This document shows positions 32,040 to 43,972 of a stretch of 64,000 nt of DNA, in pieces. Location: NCBI GenBank assembly GCA_963682055.1, contig OY821744.1:6550835-6614834 (forward strand), written 5' to 3'. This DNA comes from Primula veris (taxonomy: Eukaryota; Streptophyta; Magnoliopsida; Ericales; Primulaceae). The translations under genes were made by a program, and so were the position numbers. Below the pieces are notes generated by a model that worked only from the letters and a program-made list of their open reading frames with translations, made no database searches and was not told the DNA's origin. Each line of letters starts with the position of its first letter. Position 1 is the stretch's first letter.

Positions 32040-32311
32040 GGGTAAATTTTGGATTGGTCCATGAAAACACAAGTATTTAAGGATTGGTCCATGAAACTGA
32101 AACTAATTAAGGATTGGTCCATTTGCTGACATCATTAAAAAATTGCTGACGTCATCATAACACAATTAAAAAAAACAGAAACTTTTTTTCTCTCTCTCTC
32201 CTCTCTCTCTCATCTCTCTCTCCGAAAACCCTGAAACTTTCTCTCTTTAAACCGCCAACAAATCCGGCTATCAAACTGAAAAATCTCTCTTCGTTGATTT
32301 CAGAAAACAAC

Positions 32312-35300
32312 ATGGTGAAGGTAAGTTTATTAATCGTTGTTTTTATTAAAACAGTCTGAAAAATATATAAATTAATTTAATTAGGGTAAGTTCAGTGACA
32401 TTTTACATAAATTAGGGTTATTAATTGTGTTTACCCATTATATATATAAATTAGGGTTCATACTCTATTGTTCATACTCTATTTTTAAATAAAAATTGCG
32501 ATTCTAATAATATTTGTTGAAAATATTATTCAGACTGTTTATATTCAGTTGTTTTGGGAATAAAAACATAAAACAGCCTGGAAAAAAGTATTCAGACTGT
32601 TTATATTCAGTTGTTTTGGGAATAAAAACATAAAACAGCCTGGAAAAAAGTATTCAGACTGTTTAGTGATTCAGACTGTTTAGTGATCTATATGTAATTG
32701 TTGAAAATATTATTCAGACTGTTTATGTTTAGTGATTCTAATAAAATTCGTATTCAGACTGTTTATATTCAGTTATTTTCGTAATAAAATTGGTAAAAAT
32801 AGTATTCAGACTGTTTTTATGTTTAGCGATTCTAATAAAATTGGTACTCAGACTGTTTATATTCAGTTATTTTCGTAATAAAATTGGTAAAAATAGTATT
32901 CAGACTGTTTTTATGTTTAGCGATTCTAATAAAATTGGTACTCAGACTGTTTATATTCTAATAAGATTATGTTGGAAAAATACTCAGACTGTTTACTTTC
33001 TCTGTATTTTAATATGTGCATGAGTTTACACAGACTGTTTACAGATTTTTTGTTATTGTTTTTAGAAACATATTGCCATCAAACATTCGACAAACCCCAA
33101 AAACCAACCATCTGACACCACAAACACCAAAAAAGGCAACATACAGTACAAATCAAACCTGGTTACTGTAATCAAGTTCTTTGTCGAAACAAATTTCAAT
33201 CCGGCACAACTTGAATTAGTTAAGCAACACTGTCCGTTCTGGGAATTGATCAATGCTTCTAGAAATGGAGAATTAACCACTAACCAGGCTAGGAAAAGTG
33301 ATAAAGAATTGTACCAGATGGCCTTGAGGTACGACCGAAACTCACAGGCCCTTAAGCTAGGTAGATTCACAGTTCCAATAGAGAGAGACCGTGTGCGTGA
33401 CATTTATGGAATTTCTGGTAATGCTGAAAATCCAATAGCTCTCACAAGCTTTGCTAAAAACCAAGAAGCCTACCACAGCTTTGTTGAAAGATGCTTTTCA
33501 AATAAACTCAACAAATCCAACCTAACCAAAACAGCTATCGTAAAGGCATTGAACGAAGCATTGGTATTAACAACAAAAGTTGGTAGAGAGGACGTCGTCC
33601 GACTGGTAACATTGTACATGCTAAATGCATTTTTCTTGACGGTGAGCGGCATGACCATAGCATTGGGGTACTTGAAAATAGTTGCCGGTGACATCAAAGA
33701 GATAAAGGAATATGATTGGGCAACTCATATACATGAGAAGCTTATGGAGTCGCTCAACAACCAAGACCCAAGATCACTGTCCACGTGTCTACTCACGATA
33801 CCGGTACAATAAAATTACTTCTCAAGACCTTTTTTTATTAGTTCATACTCTTTTTTATAAGTTAGTACTCTTTTTATATGTTCATAATGTTCTTAAGTTG
33901 TTTATTATTACATCAGACTCTTTATTTATTTCCATTATAAATCAGACTGTATTATTACTATCATAAATCAGACTGTAAAAACAGTCTGAATAATACTAAA
34001 AACAGTCTGAATAATATATTATTAAATCTCATAATGTATTGTTACTATCATTTAAGACAATATACTAAAAAACAGTCTGAATCATTTAAAAAACAGTCTG
34101 AATCATTTAAAAAACAGTCTGAATCATTTAAAAAACAGTCTGAATCATTTAAGACAATATATTATTGCTCTATCTATCTCAGACTGTTTTTACAAAAACT
34201 GTAAAAAGAGTCTGAATAATACTAGAAACAGTCTGAAAATAGATTATTAAAAATCACACTGTATTGTTACTATCATTTAAATCTCAGACTGTATTCTTAA
34301 ATACTGTATTTCCATCTGTACAGTATGTCATCCTTGAAAAGTTCAATATTTCAAACCCGGACATGACAAAAGAATCTCAGACTGTTTTTACAAAACTGTA
34401 AAAACAGTCTGAATAATACTAAAAACAGTCTGAATAATATATTATTAAATCTCATAATGTATTGTTACTATCATTTAAGACAATATACTAAAAAAAAGTC
34501 TGAATCATTTAAAAAACAGTCTGAATCATTTAAGACAATATATTATTGCTCTATCTATCTCAGACTGTTTTTACAAAAACTGTAAAAAGAGTCTGAATAA
34601 TACTAGAAACAGTCTGAAAATAGATTATTAAAAATCACACTGTATTGTTACTATCATTTAAATCTCAGACTGTATTCTTAAATACTGTATTTCCATCTGT
34701 ACAGTATGTCATCCTTGAAAAGTTCAATATTTCAAACCCGGACATGACAAAAGAAGCATCCACAAAGGCTTTGTGTGTCAAATGGGACGTCTTTTCATTC
34801 TTCAAGTTGTGTTCCTCAAGGTTCACAATTGTAGACCTGTGCAATGAAAAGGTATAACACTATTTCTATACAATTGTAGACTGTTTTTATTCTATCTATA
34901 CAATTGCTTCTAAAAACCTTATCATTCTTTAAATTATCATCATAGGGATGTAGAAAACAATCAAAAAACCTCGTTATTTATGATGGTAAAAAGAAGCTAC
35001 CTCCGAAACCAAAGCGATTAACAGATGAGGAGTTGGAGAAAGAGATAGACGAAGATGTTGAAGATCCTCAGAATGTTTACTCTAGTTCAACAGAAGAGGA
35101 AGGCTTGGAAAACTCTGAAAATGAAGGCTCGGAAAACACAGAAGAAGACTCTGAGAGCGAAAATGAGTCAGACAACAATTTTACCATCTCCCTTCGGAAA
35201 CAATTCGGAACACCAAAAACTCCAAAATTCAATGAAATAATGGAAACATCTAAGAGCACCGAATATGACGAGGGAGGTCCCTCTGGAGGTGGTGGCTGTT

Positions 35301-38300
35301 ATAATTACAGTGCCGATGATATGCATGTGAATGAAAGTCCAATTCACGAAGAGAGGAGAGAAGAAGAGTCCGAAAAAGAAGAGACCAAAGTGGCTGAATT
35401 GCAGAAAAACCTAGATGAGGCAATTTTGCAAATTAAAGAGTATAAAGACCTAACAACCACAATGCAGAAAAGCATCAACGACCTTGGGAAATCTTTGGCT
35501 TTAGAAGAAAGATTAAAGTCCAAGTGGGTACCTGAGTGGAAACAAAAGATTGAACAAATGGTTGAGGAAAAGAAAATGCTCGAGAAGGAAATAAAAGGTA
35601 AACGCCATAAAATGCAATTCAAACTCTTCCTCTCTTGTCTAATTTTTTTTCCATTAGCTTGGTTTCCCTAAGTCAGACTGTTTGTGTTATAGAAAAGGAG
35701 GAGATGATCACCAAATACCAAAGAATTGTCTCTGATCTCCAGCAAGAGGCATATGTAGAAAAAAATAAAATGCGAAACAAAGAAGTCGAGATGAAGCAAA
35801 GAATGGAAAAATTGGAGAATGAAAAAAAGCAGCTTGAGGAAGACCTACAAGGTAAAGGTAGAGTACCTCTATTGTAATCATATAAACTATTTTGCATTCA
35901 TATTCTATTACTAAAAACAGTCTGAAAATATATTATTAAAATCTCAGACTGTATTGTTACTATCATTCGTAATGTATTATTAAAAACAGTCTGAATCCCT
36001 TTATTTTGCTTAGTAAATTTGTTTCAATGAAATATATCAACTAGAAACCTCAGACTGTATTATTACTATCATAAATCAGACTGTATTATTTCAATGAATT
36101 ATTCAGACTGTTTTTGAATTATTACAGTACAAAACTGTAAAAAGAGTCTGAATAATACAAAAATTATTTGAATATTAATGCAACTATTTTCATTCATATT
36201 GTATTACTAAAAACAGTCTGAAAATATATTATTAAAATCTCAGACTGTATTGTTACTATCATTCGTAATGTATTATTAAAAACAGTCTGAATCCCTTTCT
36301 TTTGCTTAGTAAATTCTTCTTTCAATGAAATATATCAAATAGAAACCTCAGACTGTATTATTACTATCATAATCAGACTGTATTATTTCAATGAATTATT
36401 CAGACTATTTTTCCTCCTATTGTTGCAGGGGAACATGAGCTAAAAGAAGGGCTATACAATGATGCACAGGTGTATGCGGCACACGACTACTCACAAAAGT
36501 GCCGAATCGATGAAGTTATAACTGATGCTCTCCTAAATGCGGATATACAGACTCCACAGCTAGATTTAATCCGCAAAGAAATTCTGGAAAGACTCGGTTA
36601 TGAGTATGATGGTCCGGGATCCAACATTCTCCGTATCAGAGCAAGAACAGATAGGAGACCACCAGTGAAGTACACACCAAGTAAAATAGACTCTCCAACA
36701 AAAATCCAAGAAAATGAGAACCAGCTACGGAAACGTAAGCAAGCTGATCAAGATGACAAGTCTGAAATGGTCGCAGACGTAGGCGCTCCTGAGCCGTTGT
36801 TGGAAAAACCAAATAAAAAACCAAAGGGTGGACGAACAGCAAAAGGGAGAGCATCAAAAAAGAAAACTCCTGTACTGGACGACCAAGGTGGCGAAGGCTA
36901 TTTCCCACAAATCGACTTCAGTAGTCTAGTAGACCATGTACCGGACAAAACAGAGAGAGCACACGATATCATCACAAATAAAAACGAGAATGATATTACA
37001 ACAAAGCTCCCTGACAACATCTTCAGCAAAATTCAAGAAATTCACAACGCAAATGGACCATTGTAAGTCAGACTCTTTTTATTTTTGTGTTTATGATACA
37101 ATTAGGTCTCACACTCTTTACATTTACCTCAGACTGTTTAAAACAGTATGAATTGTTTTAATGAAGACTGTTTTGTATTTATGATACTTTTATATAGCTT
37201 GGACTCTTTTTAAATTTAGTTCAGACTGTTTTTATAGACTGTTCAGACTGTTTTTAGTTCTTTTTTATATAGCTCACTCTTTTTAAAAAATGATCAATTG
37301 TGTTTTTGTCAGACTGTTTAGTTCAGACTGTTTTTTGTTAGAAAGTTTAGTTCAGACTGTTTAGTTCAGAATGATAAATTTAGTTCAGACTGTTTTTTTA
37401 TACAAGCCCCATACTGTTTTTTAATAGCTCAGACTCTTTTTTATATAGCTCAGACTCTTTAAAAAAAATGATCTATTGTGTCCCTTTTATATACAACTTT
37501 TAATGTTTTTTTTTAACTCAGACTGTTTTGTTGTCATACTGTTTTTTTCAATCTCAGACTGTTTTATCTCAGACTGTTTTGTTGTCAGACTGTTTTTTTC
37601 AATCTCAGACTGTTTTGTGCTTACTATAAAATTTTAATTTACAGTGCCGCCTTGTTCTCAAAACTCGGTTCAAACAATAAGGATTACTTCATCACTCTCA
37701 ACGACATCTACAACTTAATTAATGGCCAGTTGCTATGCTGTAATGTAAGTATACAGGGATCGTACAATTTTATTGCTTGCTTACAAGCTCTTGTACTCAT
37801 ACTCTTTCTAAAACTTGTCCTTATCGCAGATCATAAATGGGTATACCCACATATTGAGGCAAGAATACCAGGCAAAATCTACAAAAACATTCAAGATATT
37901 GACCTCCGTATTATGGGTAAAAACACAAACTCTTTTTATGTTGTCAATGCATCACTTTGTTTCTTTACAAAAAGAGTCTGAGATTTTATCTTAAACCTTT
38001 TCGTTGTTGTTTGGTTTGTAGTTTTTTCTAAAAGACAGGAAAAGATACGAGGATGAGCTCGATGCGAAAATCACCGATAAGCTGAGGAAGCACGTTCAGA
38101 ACGGATACAAGTTATTGTTCTTCCCTATTAACTCGAATAGGAACCGACCCATTGACGTAGAGGCAGACCACTGGACCCTATTGGTTCTGAACGTCGAATC
38201 GAAAAAGTGGGGTTTTTATAATAGCAACATACCTCCTTGCAATATCAACAGACCAGACCCTTACCTTGATGACGCCAAACTAGTGGTAATTCAGACTCTT

Positions 38301-38746
38301 TTTAAAATACAACAGTCTGAATTTGCAAAAACTACCCTCTTCATCTTTTAAATGTATATATTTTTTTTAATGTTACAGATGGCCTTTGTACAAGAAAAAT
38401 TGAAAATGATAGCTGATGTGCCCTCCTTCTCACTTGATTCACAAGATGGGTACACGTTAGACGTTGTAACAGACTGTCCCTATCAAGGAGCCACGTAAGA
38501 AAAATATGTGCCTACTGATATTCAGACTGTTTTTACTATTCATCTAAATCAAAATTAATTTTACATGTTTTATTTTTTTACAGATCAGACTGTGCATTGT
38601 ATGTGTGCTACAACATGGAGACAATCATCAATGGTGAACCTGTCACAAGAGAGACGACTTCCGACAAGATACTAGAGTTCAAGGCCAAGATAATAACGAG
38701 AATCGTCAATCGATACATTCAGTCTGAATTAACAAAAACAGTTTGA
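32312..38746 (+). CDS. MULE-2 Ulp1/C48-like protease-domain protein, 11 exons
   Basis: Counterpart of the MULE-1 gene at 13878. Exons: 32312-32320, 33066-33803, 34705-34851, 34946-35597, 35693-35851, 36429-37062, 37645-37744, 37830-37916, 38022-38285, 38379-38494, 38584-38746, with uninterrupted frame. Catalytic-site sequence is the same: DHW, YNSN (Asn instead of Asp), CPYQG, SDCALYVC. Differences from MULE-1 are concentrated in the acidic part of exon 4 (for example SENDSDNKF versus SENESDNNF, and IFNEKMG versus KFNEIME) and the basic linker of exon 6 (for example ASDPLL versus APEPLL). An upstream duplicate of the start of exon 3 lies in intron 2 (34324-34374). Function as proposed for the MULE-1 protein. 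Confidence 0.82.
32321..33065 (+). repeat. Motif array in Ulp1-gene intron 1 (MULE-2)
   Basis: Same length (745 bp) and nearly the same sequence as intron 1 of MULE-1, with about 12 sense TCAGACTGTTT words. Confidence 0.85.
33804..34704 (+). repeat. Expanded motif array in Ulp1-gene intron 2 (MULE-2)
   Basis: 901 bp against 539 bp in MULE-1. The growth is a tandem duplication of ~380-400 bp (about 33970-34374 and 34375-34754) that includes the intron 2 acceptor and the first 51 nt of exon 3. A local run of four AAAAAACAGTCTGAATCATT units lies near 34067-34150. Confidence 0.85.
35852..36428 (+). repeat. Expanded motif array in Ulp1-gene intron 5 (MULE-2)
   Basis: 577 bp against 412 bp in MULE-1. 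A ~220-bp block from TTCATATT.TATTACTAAAAACAG to the TTGCTTAGTAAATT and ATCAGACTGTATT words occurs twice (about 35895-36115 and 36195-36415). Confidence 0.82.
37063..37644 (+). repeat. Motif array in Ulp1-gene intron 6 (MULE-2)
   Basis: As in MULE-1 but about 19 bp shorter overall; dense sense-strand TCAGACTGTTT, CAGACTCTTT and CATACTGTTT words. Confidence 0.85.
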
Positions 38747-39918
38747 TTAATGTAAAAATTAGTTGTAAACAGTCTGAATGTAAAAATAGTTCCATTATTT
38801 GTAAACAGTCTGAATAGAAAAGAGTTCTATTATTTTGTTCGAATATGATTTCGTTTCTTTTCCATTTTCTTTCGCCAATATATTTTTCAATGAATCTTAA
38901 GACTGTATTATTACTATCAATCATAAATGTATTATTAAAAACATATAAAAACGTATTTATACTGTATTACAAAAAACAGTCTGAAAAATATTATTAAATC
39001 TCAGACTGTATTATTACTATCATTTATACTGTATTATTATAAACAGTCTGAATCTCAGACCGTTTCAGTACTCACACAATTCAGACTGTTTTAAAGATAT
39101 CTATTGACTAAAAAAAAAGAGTCTGAATAATATGATTGATGTAACTAGTTTGCTTCACTTTATTTCTTCCGTTAATATATTTCAATGAAATATAAACAGT
39201 CTGAAAATATATTATTAAATCTCAGACTGTATTATTACTATCAATTATACTGTATTATTATAAACAGTCTGAATCATTTACGACAATATACTAAAAAAAC
39301 ATCATATGACATGTATCATTAGAAACTCAGACTGTTTTTATGTTCATTAGAGTATCATACTGTTTTCAGAAAGAATCTCAGACTGTTTCATTACTCACAA
39401 TTCAGACTGTTTTAAAGAAGTCTATTGACTAATAAAAAAGAGTCTGAATAATATGATGATTGATGTAACTAGTTTTCTTCGTTTTCTTTATTACAATCGT
39501 AAAAATAAGACTGTATTATTAAAAACAGTCTGAAAACATATAAACAGTCTGTATTACAATCATAATCTCAGACTGTTTTTAATATAAAACTGTAAATCAA
39601 AACTGTAAACAGTCTGAATAAATACCTGTGCACAAACGAATCCATCAGAAAAAATACCTGTGCACAAAAAACATAACATCAATTGATCTCTAAAACAGTC
39701 TGAAAACAGTCTGAATAAGAATAATAATAAAAAAAACGCAATTGATCTGTAAAAAGAACTCTAAATAACTGATTTGTAAAACAGTATGAATACAAGAACC
39801 TCATATTGTATTATTAATATCATAAAATCAGACTGTATTATTAAAAACAGTCTGAAAAAGGCCAACATCATATAAAACTAAAAAAAGTCTAATATACAAC
39901 TAAAAAATCTATTCACGA
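38747..39918. repeat. Intergenic motif array between convergent genes (MULE-2)
   Basis: Both orientations alternate, as in MULE-1. It also carries the duplicated transposase-start fragment near 39622-39671. Confidence 0.85.
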
Positions 39919-42571
39919 TCATCCTTCAGAAGAAAGCTTCTCTTTGCACGTCCGTTGATTATGATTTGCATATTTCTTGCACCTCCCGCATTGATTAGCT
40001 TTCTTCTTTTTCGCGACTGGATTTGCCTCACCACCTGATGGAATACGCTTCTTTTGAGGCCTTCCCGGAGGCCTTGATGTTTCTGGAGGTTTAATGTTTG
40101 ACTCATTAATCAATTCAGAATCTCGCCAAATAGAACTAGGGACTGGGTTGATTGGCGTATTGTACGAACTTCGATAAATGTCCACAAAGAACCATTTTTC
40201 AACAAAATTCTCCATAGGCAGTTTGTCCCTAGAAATACACAAAACTGCATGTTGGCACGGGAACCCAGTCCTCTTCCATTCATGACATGAGCATTGCCGA
40301 TGTCCCAGGTCCACGTATTCGGATGGAGCTGACAGCACTTCATATTTCCAAAACCCTGACCTCACAACCAAAAACGACAGACCGTTGTGAATGAATGTGT
40401 CCCATTTTTCTTGGTAGAAAGGACACAGAACACCTTTCCATGTTGCTGCAAAAAAAAAAAACATAACCAAAAATCTCTTAAAAACATATACCTAGTAAAA
40501 ACAGTCTGATATGATGACAAACACGAATTCACATAACAGTCTGAGTTGCCACAAACCTGCTTTGATTCTTCTTTCATCGAACCATTTCATCAATTTCAAT
40601 CTTAGCTTATCAACCAGTTCAGTGATAGGTAATTCTCTAATATCATTGATCCAATTATTGAATGATTCCACAGCATTGGAAGTTGTCTCACCATATCGCG
40701 ACTTTACACAATATGCTTCGGCCCATTTCATAGGATTGCAATTCTCCATAAATTTATCTATTTTACGACCCCCCATATTGCGCAACAACTTCATATTCTG
40801 TTCAAACAAAGGAATTGTAGCAGAAGTTGCACAAGTTTGCAACAAATTAATAATTTCAGTCCTTTTTGTTCCATCACCCCCACTAAACTTCAATTTCAAA
40901 TTATCCTTCAAATGGCGTAGACAGTAATAATGGTCTGCGTTGGGAAAAATCCGAGACATACCATCCAACAACCCAATATGTCTGTCCGAGAAAAATGTCA
41001 AAGGACGGTCATCACCTATAGTTAACTTCAGTTGTTCTAGAAACCAACCCCAATTATCAATATTCTCACTGCTAACAATAGCAAAAGCAAGTGGATACAA
41101 CCCTGTAACATTAAGAAAATCATAAACAGTCTGAAAATCTTAAACAGTCTGAAAATCAAAAACAGTCTGAAAATCAAAAACAGTTTGATAACAAAAACAG
41201 TCTGATAACAAAAACAATCTGGTAACAAAAACATTTTTATAAAACAGTCTGATATAACAAAAGTTTGATAACAAAAACAGTCTGATAACAAAAACAGTCT
41301 GATAACAAAAACAGTCTGATAACAAAAACAGTCTGATAACAAAAACATTTTTATAAAACAGTCTGATATAACAAAAGTTGTATATAAAACAGTCTGAACT
41401 AAATTTAAAAACAGTCTGAGTTATATAAACCATTAATGTAACAAAAAACAAACAAAAAAAGAGCTTGAAAAAGGAAAAACAAACCTTTATTGCCATTCTT
41501 GCCGACTGCAGACAATAAAACACCCTTATATTTTCCTTTTAAAAATGTTCCGTCAATGAAAAGCATGGGGCGAACATCCCTAAACCCTTTTATGCAGCCA
41601 TGAAGAGAGAAAAATACCCTTTTGAATTGATTTGAACCATTCCCATCCTTATCAAGTTCCAGGACACTGCGACTCCCAGGATTTGTCGATTCTAAACCCA
41701 CAAAATACCTTTCTAATTGGTTGTATGATTCATCGATATCCCCACTGTGCATTCCGCTAGACATTTGGACAGCATTCCAAGCTTTATAATAGCTTATCTC
41801 CAACCCATAACCAATCCTTAAATGCGATATTATAGCAGAAGGGGCTAAATTTGGATTTTCCCTCACATATTCATCCATTATTTTCGATATGAGCTTGCTA
41901 TTTACATGCTTGTTCAGAGCACCTGGGGCTAACTTTTTGCATGTATGTTGTGATTCAAACTTTCTAATCTTAAATTGTTGGTCTGAGGTCCACACACCAG
42001 CATATATGTACCAGCTACAGCCAATACTATCCCTCTCTTCACAATAAGCGACCACCCTAACCGAGTTATTCCTTCCAAACCAGGGGACATGACCTTCATA
42101 TATACAAAATTTCCGTAATGACTCTCTAAAGTGATCAGCACAACTAAAAATCTGCCCAACCCCAGTTATCAAGTTTGCCCACTCACTCGTTTTATAAACC
42201 TTCCTAACAGCTAAACTAGAACCTGCATCACACCAATCATCATCATCCGAAAATTCAGAACAATCAGCACTTATTTCCTTCGAAGTACCAACAGTGCAAG
42301 TGGATACAGTCCCAACAAAAACTAGAATCTCTACTATTTTTTTTCCCAACACGTTAAACAGAGCGACCATATCTTTCAACTCATCATCCGATCTCAATAA
42401 ACATCGCTCATCTCTAATTGCTAAGTAGGTTAGAGACACTGAATCCAAATTCAAGCTAAACCTATTACTTATTGTATGTAATAACTCCGCATAGGTCATA
42501 CGCTTATTCAGAGCAACAGGGACACATTGATCATTATATCGACAATACATTACTAAATCAAACGAATCCAT
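39919..42571 (-). CDS. MULE-2 MURA-type transposase, 719 aa, 3 exons
   Basis: Counterpart of the MULE-1 transposase. Exons: 42571-41485, 41102-40557, 40445-39919. The catalytic triad (FIDGTFLKG, FFSDRHIG, SNAVESFNNW), SWIM finger and C-terminal zinc knuckle are all intact. By eye it differs from the MULE-1 protein at about five residues (for example LAIRDERC versus LAIIDERC, AIISHL versus AITSHL, AWNAVQMSS versus AWNVVQMAS, ELVDKL versus ELIDKL). Because MULE-2 inserted after a young copia element, this or a near-identical transposase was active recently. Confidence 0.9.
41103..41484 (-). repeat. Motif array in MURA intron (MULE-2)
   Basis: 382 bp with tandem ATAACAAAAACAGTCTG units; copy arrangement differs from MULE-1 (extra block near 41258-41350) while flanking exons are almost unchanged. 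Confidence 0.85.
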
Positions 42572-42583
42572 CAGAAAAAATAC

Positions 42584-43560
42584 CTGTGCACAAAAACAGT
42601 ATGAAGTATTAAATTTTAATAATAAACGCAATTGATCTCTAAAAACCTAACAAAAACCTACATTGTGTTACAAAAAACAGTCTGAGTTATTATATAATAA
42701 GAATACAATAGCTCAGACTGTTTATAATAACTCAGACTGTTTTCTGTAACTCTAGAATACAATAGCTCAGACTGTTTTTAAAAACAGTCTGAATACAAGA
42801 AAAAACAGTATGAACTCTTAAATTTTAACAATACAAAATCATACAGAACAGTCTGAATTATTATAATAAACACTGTTTTTTAAAACAGTCTGAATACAAG
42901 AAAAAAACAGTATGAAGTATTGAATTTTAATAATAAACGCAATTGATCTCTAAAAACCTAACAAAAACCTACATTGTGTTACAAAAAACAGTCTGAGTTA
43001 TTATATAATAAGAATACAATAGCTCAGACTGTTTATAATAACTCAGACTGTTTTCTGTAACTCTAGAATAAATAGCTCAGACTGTTTTTAAAAACAGTCC
43101 GAATACAAGAAAAAACAGTATGAACTCTTGAATTTTAACAATACAAAATCATACAGAACAGTCTGAATTATTATAATAAACACTGTTTTTTAAAACAGTC
43201 TGAATGCAAGAAAAAAACAGTATGAAGTATTGAATTTTAATAATAAACGCAATTGATCTCTAAAAACCTAACCAAAACATGCATTGTGTTACAGAAAACA
43301 GTCTGAGTTATTATATAACAAGAAATACAGTAGCTCAGACTGTTTATTAATAACTCAGACTGTTTTCTGTAACTCTTGAATACAATAGCTCAAACTGTTT
43401 TTTTAAAACAGTCTGAATAAATCATACATTGTGTTAGAAAATTCTGATTTATTATTTATTATAATAAATCTCTAAAACCTAAATTCAGCAAAGCAATTTG
43501 AGCTAAACTCAGCAAGAAAAACGAAGCTAGCAATAAAAAAACAGTTTGAAGAGAGAGAAC
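42584..43560 (-). repeat. MURA 5' UTR intron with 310-bp tandem units (MULE-2)
   Basis: Units start with CAGTATGAAGTATT at 42598, 42908 and 43218, a period of 310 bp as in MULE-1, carrying TCAGACTGTTT words in both orientations. Confidence 0.72.
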
Positions 43561-43738
43561 CTGTCTGTCGAGAGAGAGAGATATACAGAAATTTGATAAA
43601 ATTCGTTCAGTGAGAGAGATATACAGCTAATAGTGTATATAGATGGTTTAGAGAGAGAGAGATGGAGAGAAACGGTTTAGAGAGAGAGAGATAGATACAA
43701 CTGTTTAAAAAAACAGAATATGTATAGTATATATATAG

Positions 43739-43844
43739 TGGACCAATACTTAATTAGTTTCATAAATAATGGACCAATCCTTAAATGAATTTTATAGCTG
43801 GACCAATCCTTAAATACTTTTGTTTTCGTGGACCAATCCTTAAT
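43739..43844. repeat. MULE-2 right terminal repeat
   Basis: Four TGGACCAAT(C/A)C words with the same spacing as in MULE-1; the first is changed to TGGACCAATAC. The element ends CCTTAAT directly against TTATTATCC of the copia LTR, lacking the TTTCTC that follows in MULE-1. Confidence 0.8.
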
Positions 43845-43847
43845 TTA

Positions 43848-43967
43848 TTATCCTATATGTCAGCATAATTATAGGGATTACAGTAGATTGTGATTATCTA
43901 GTCCTGTATAAAAGGCTAGTGTTTTACCCTTGTAAATCATCACTAAATAAACATATGTTTCTCTTTA
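43848..43967 (+). repeat. Copia 3' LTR, right part
   Basis: Last 120 bp of the 3' LTR, identical to 27415-27534, followed by the TATAT target duplication. Confidence 0.93.
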
Positions 43968-43972
43968 TATAT

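Larger units (their letters stand above)
32040..43844. mobile_element. MULE-2: ~11.8-kb Mutator-like element inside the copia 3' LTR
   Basis: Same family, gene order and orientation as MULE-1, and very similar throughout exons. Starts GGGTAAATTTTGGATTGG at 32040; ends ...CCAATCCTTAAT at 43844. Comparison with the empty site in the 5' LTR gives TTA before (32037-32039) and after (43845-43847) the element. It is longer than MULE-1 chiefly through extra motif-array repeats in introns 2 and 5 of the Ulp1 gene. Both genes are open. Confidence 0.9.
27344..43967 (+). mobile_element. Intact Ty1/copia retrotransposon, interrupted by MULE-2
   Basis: 5' LTR 27344-27534; primer-binding site 27535-27546; one ORF 27593-31996; polypurine tract ending at 31968; 3' LTR 31969-32039 plus 43848-43967. 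Target duplication TATAT at 27339-27343 and 43968-43972. Without the nested MULE the element is about 4.8 kb. The two LTRs are identical over all 191 bp by eye. It can be expected to be recently, perhaps still, mobile, except that the 3' LTR is now split by 11.8 kb. Confidence 0.93.

Noticed and set aside
41140..41523. 127-codon frame with Cys/Phe-rich repeats in MULE-2
   Set aside because: Same artefact: intron array and the end of exon 1 in the wrong frame.
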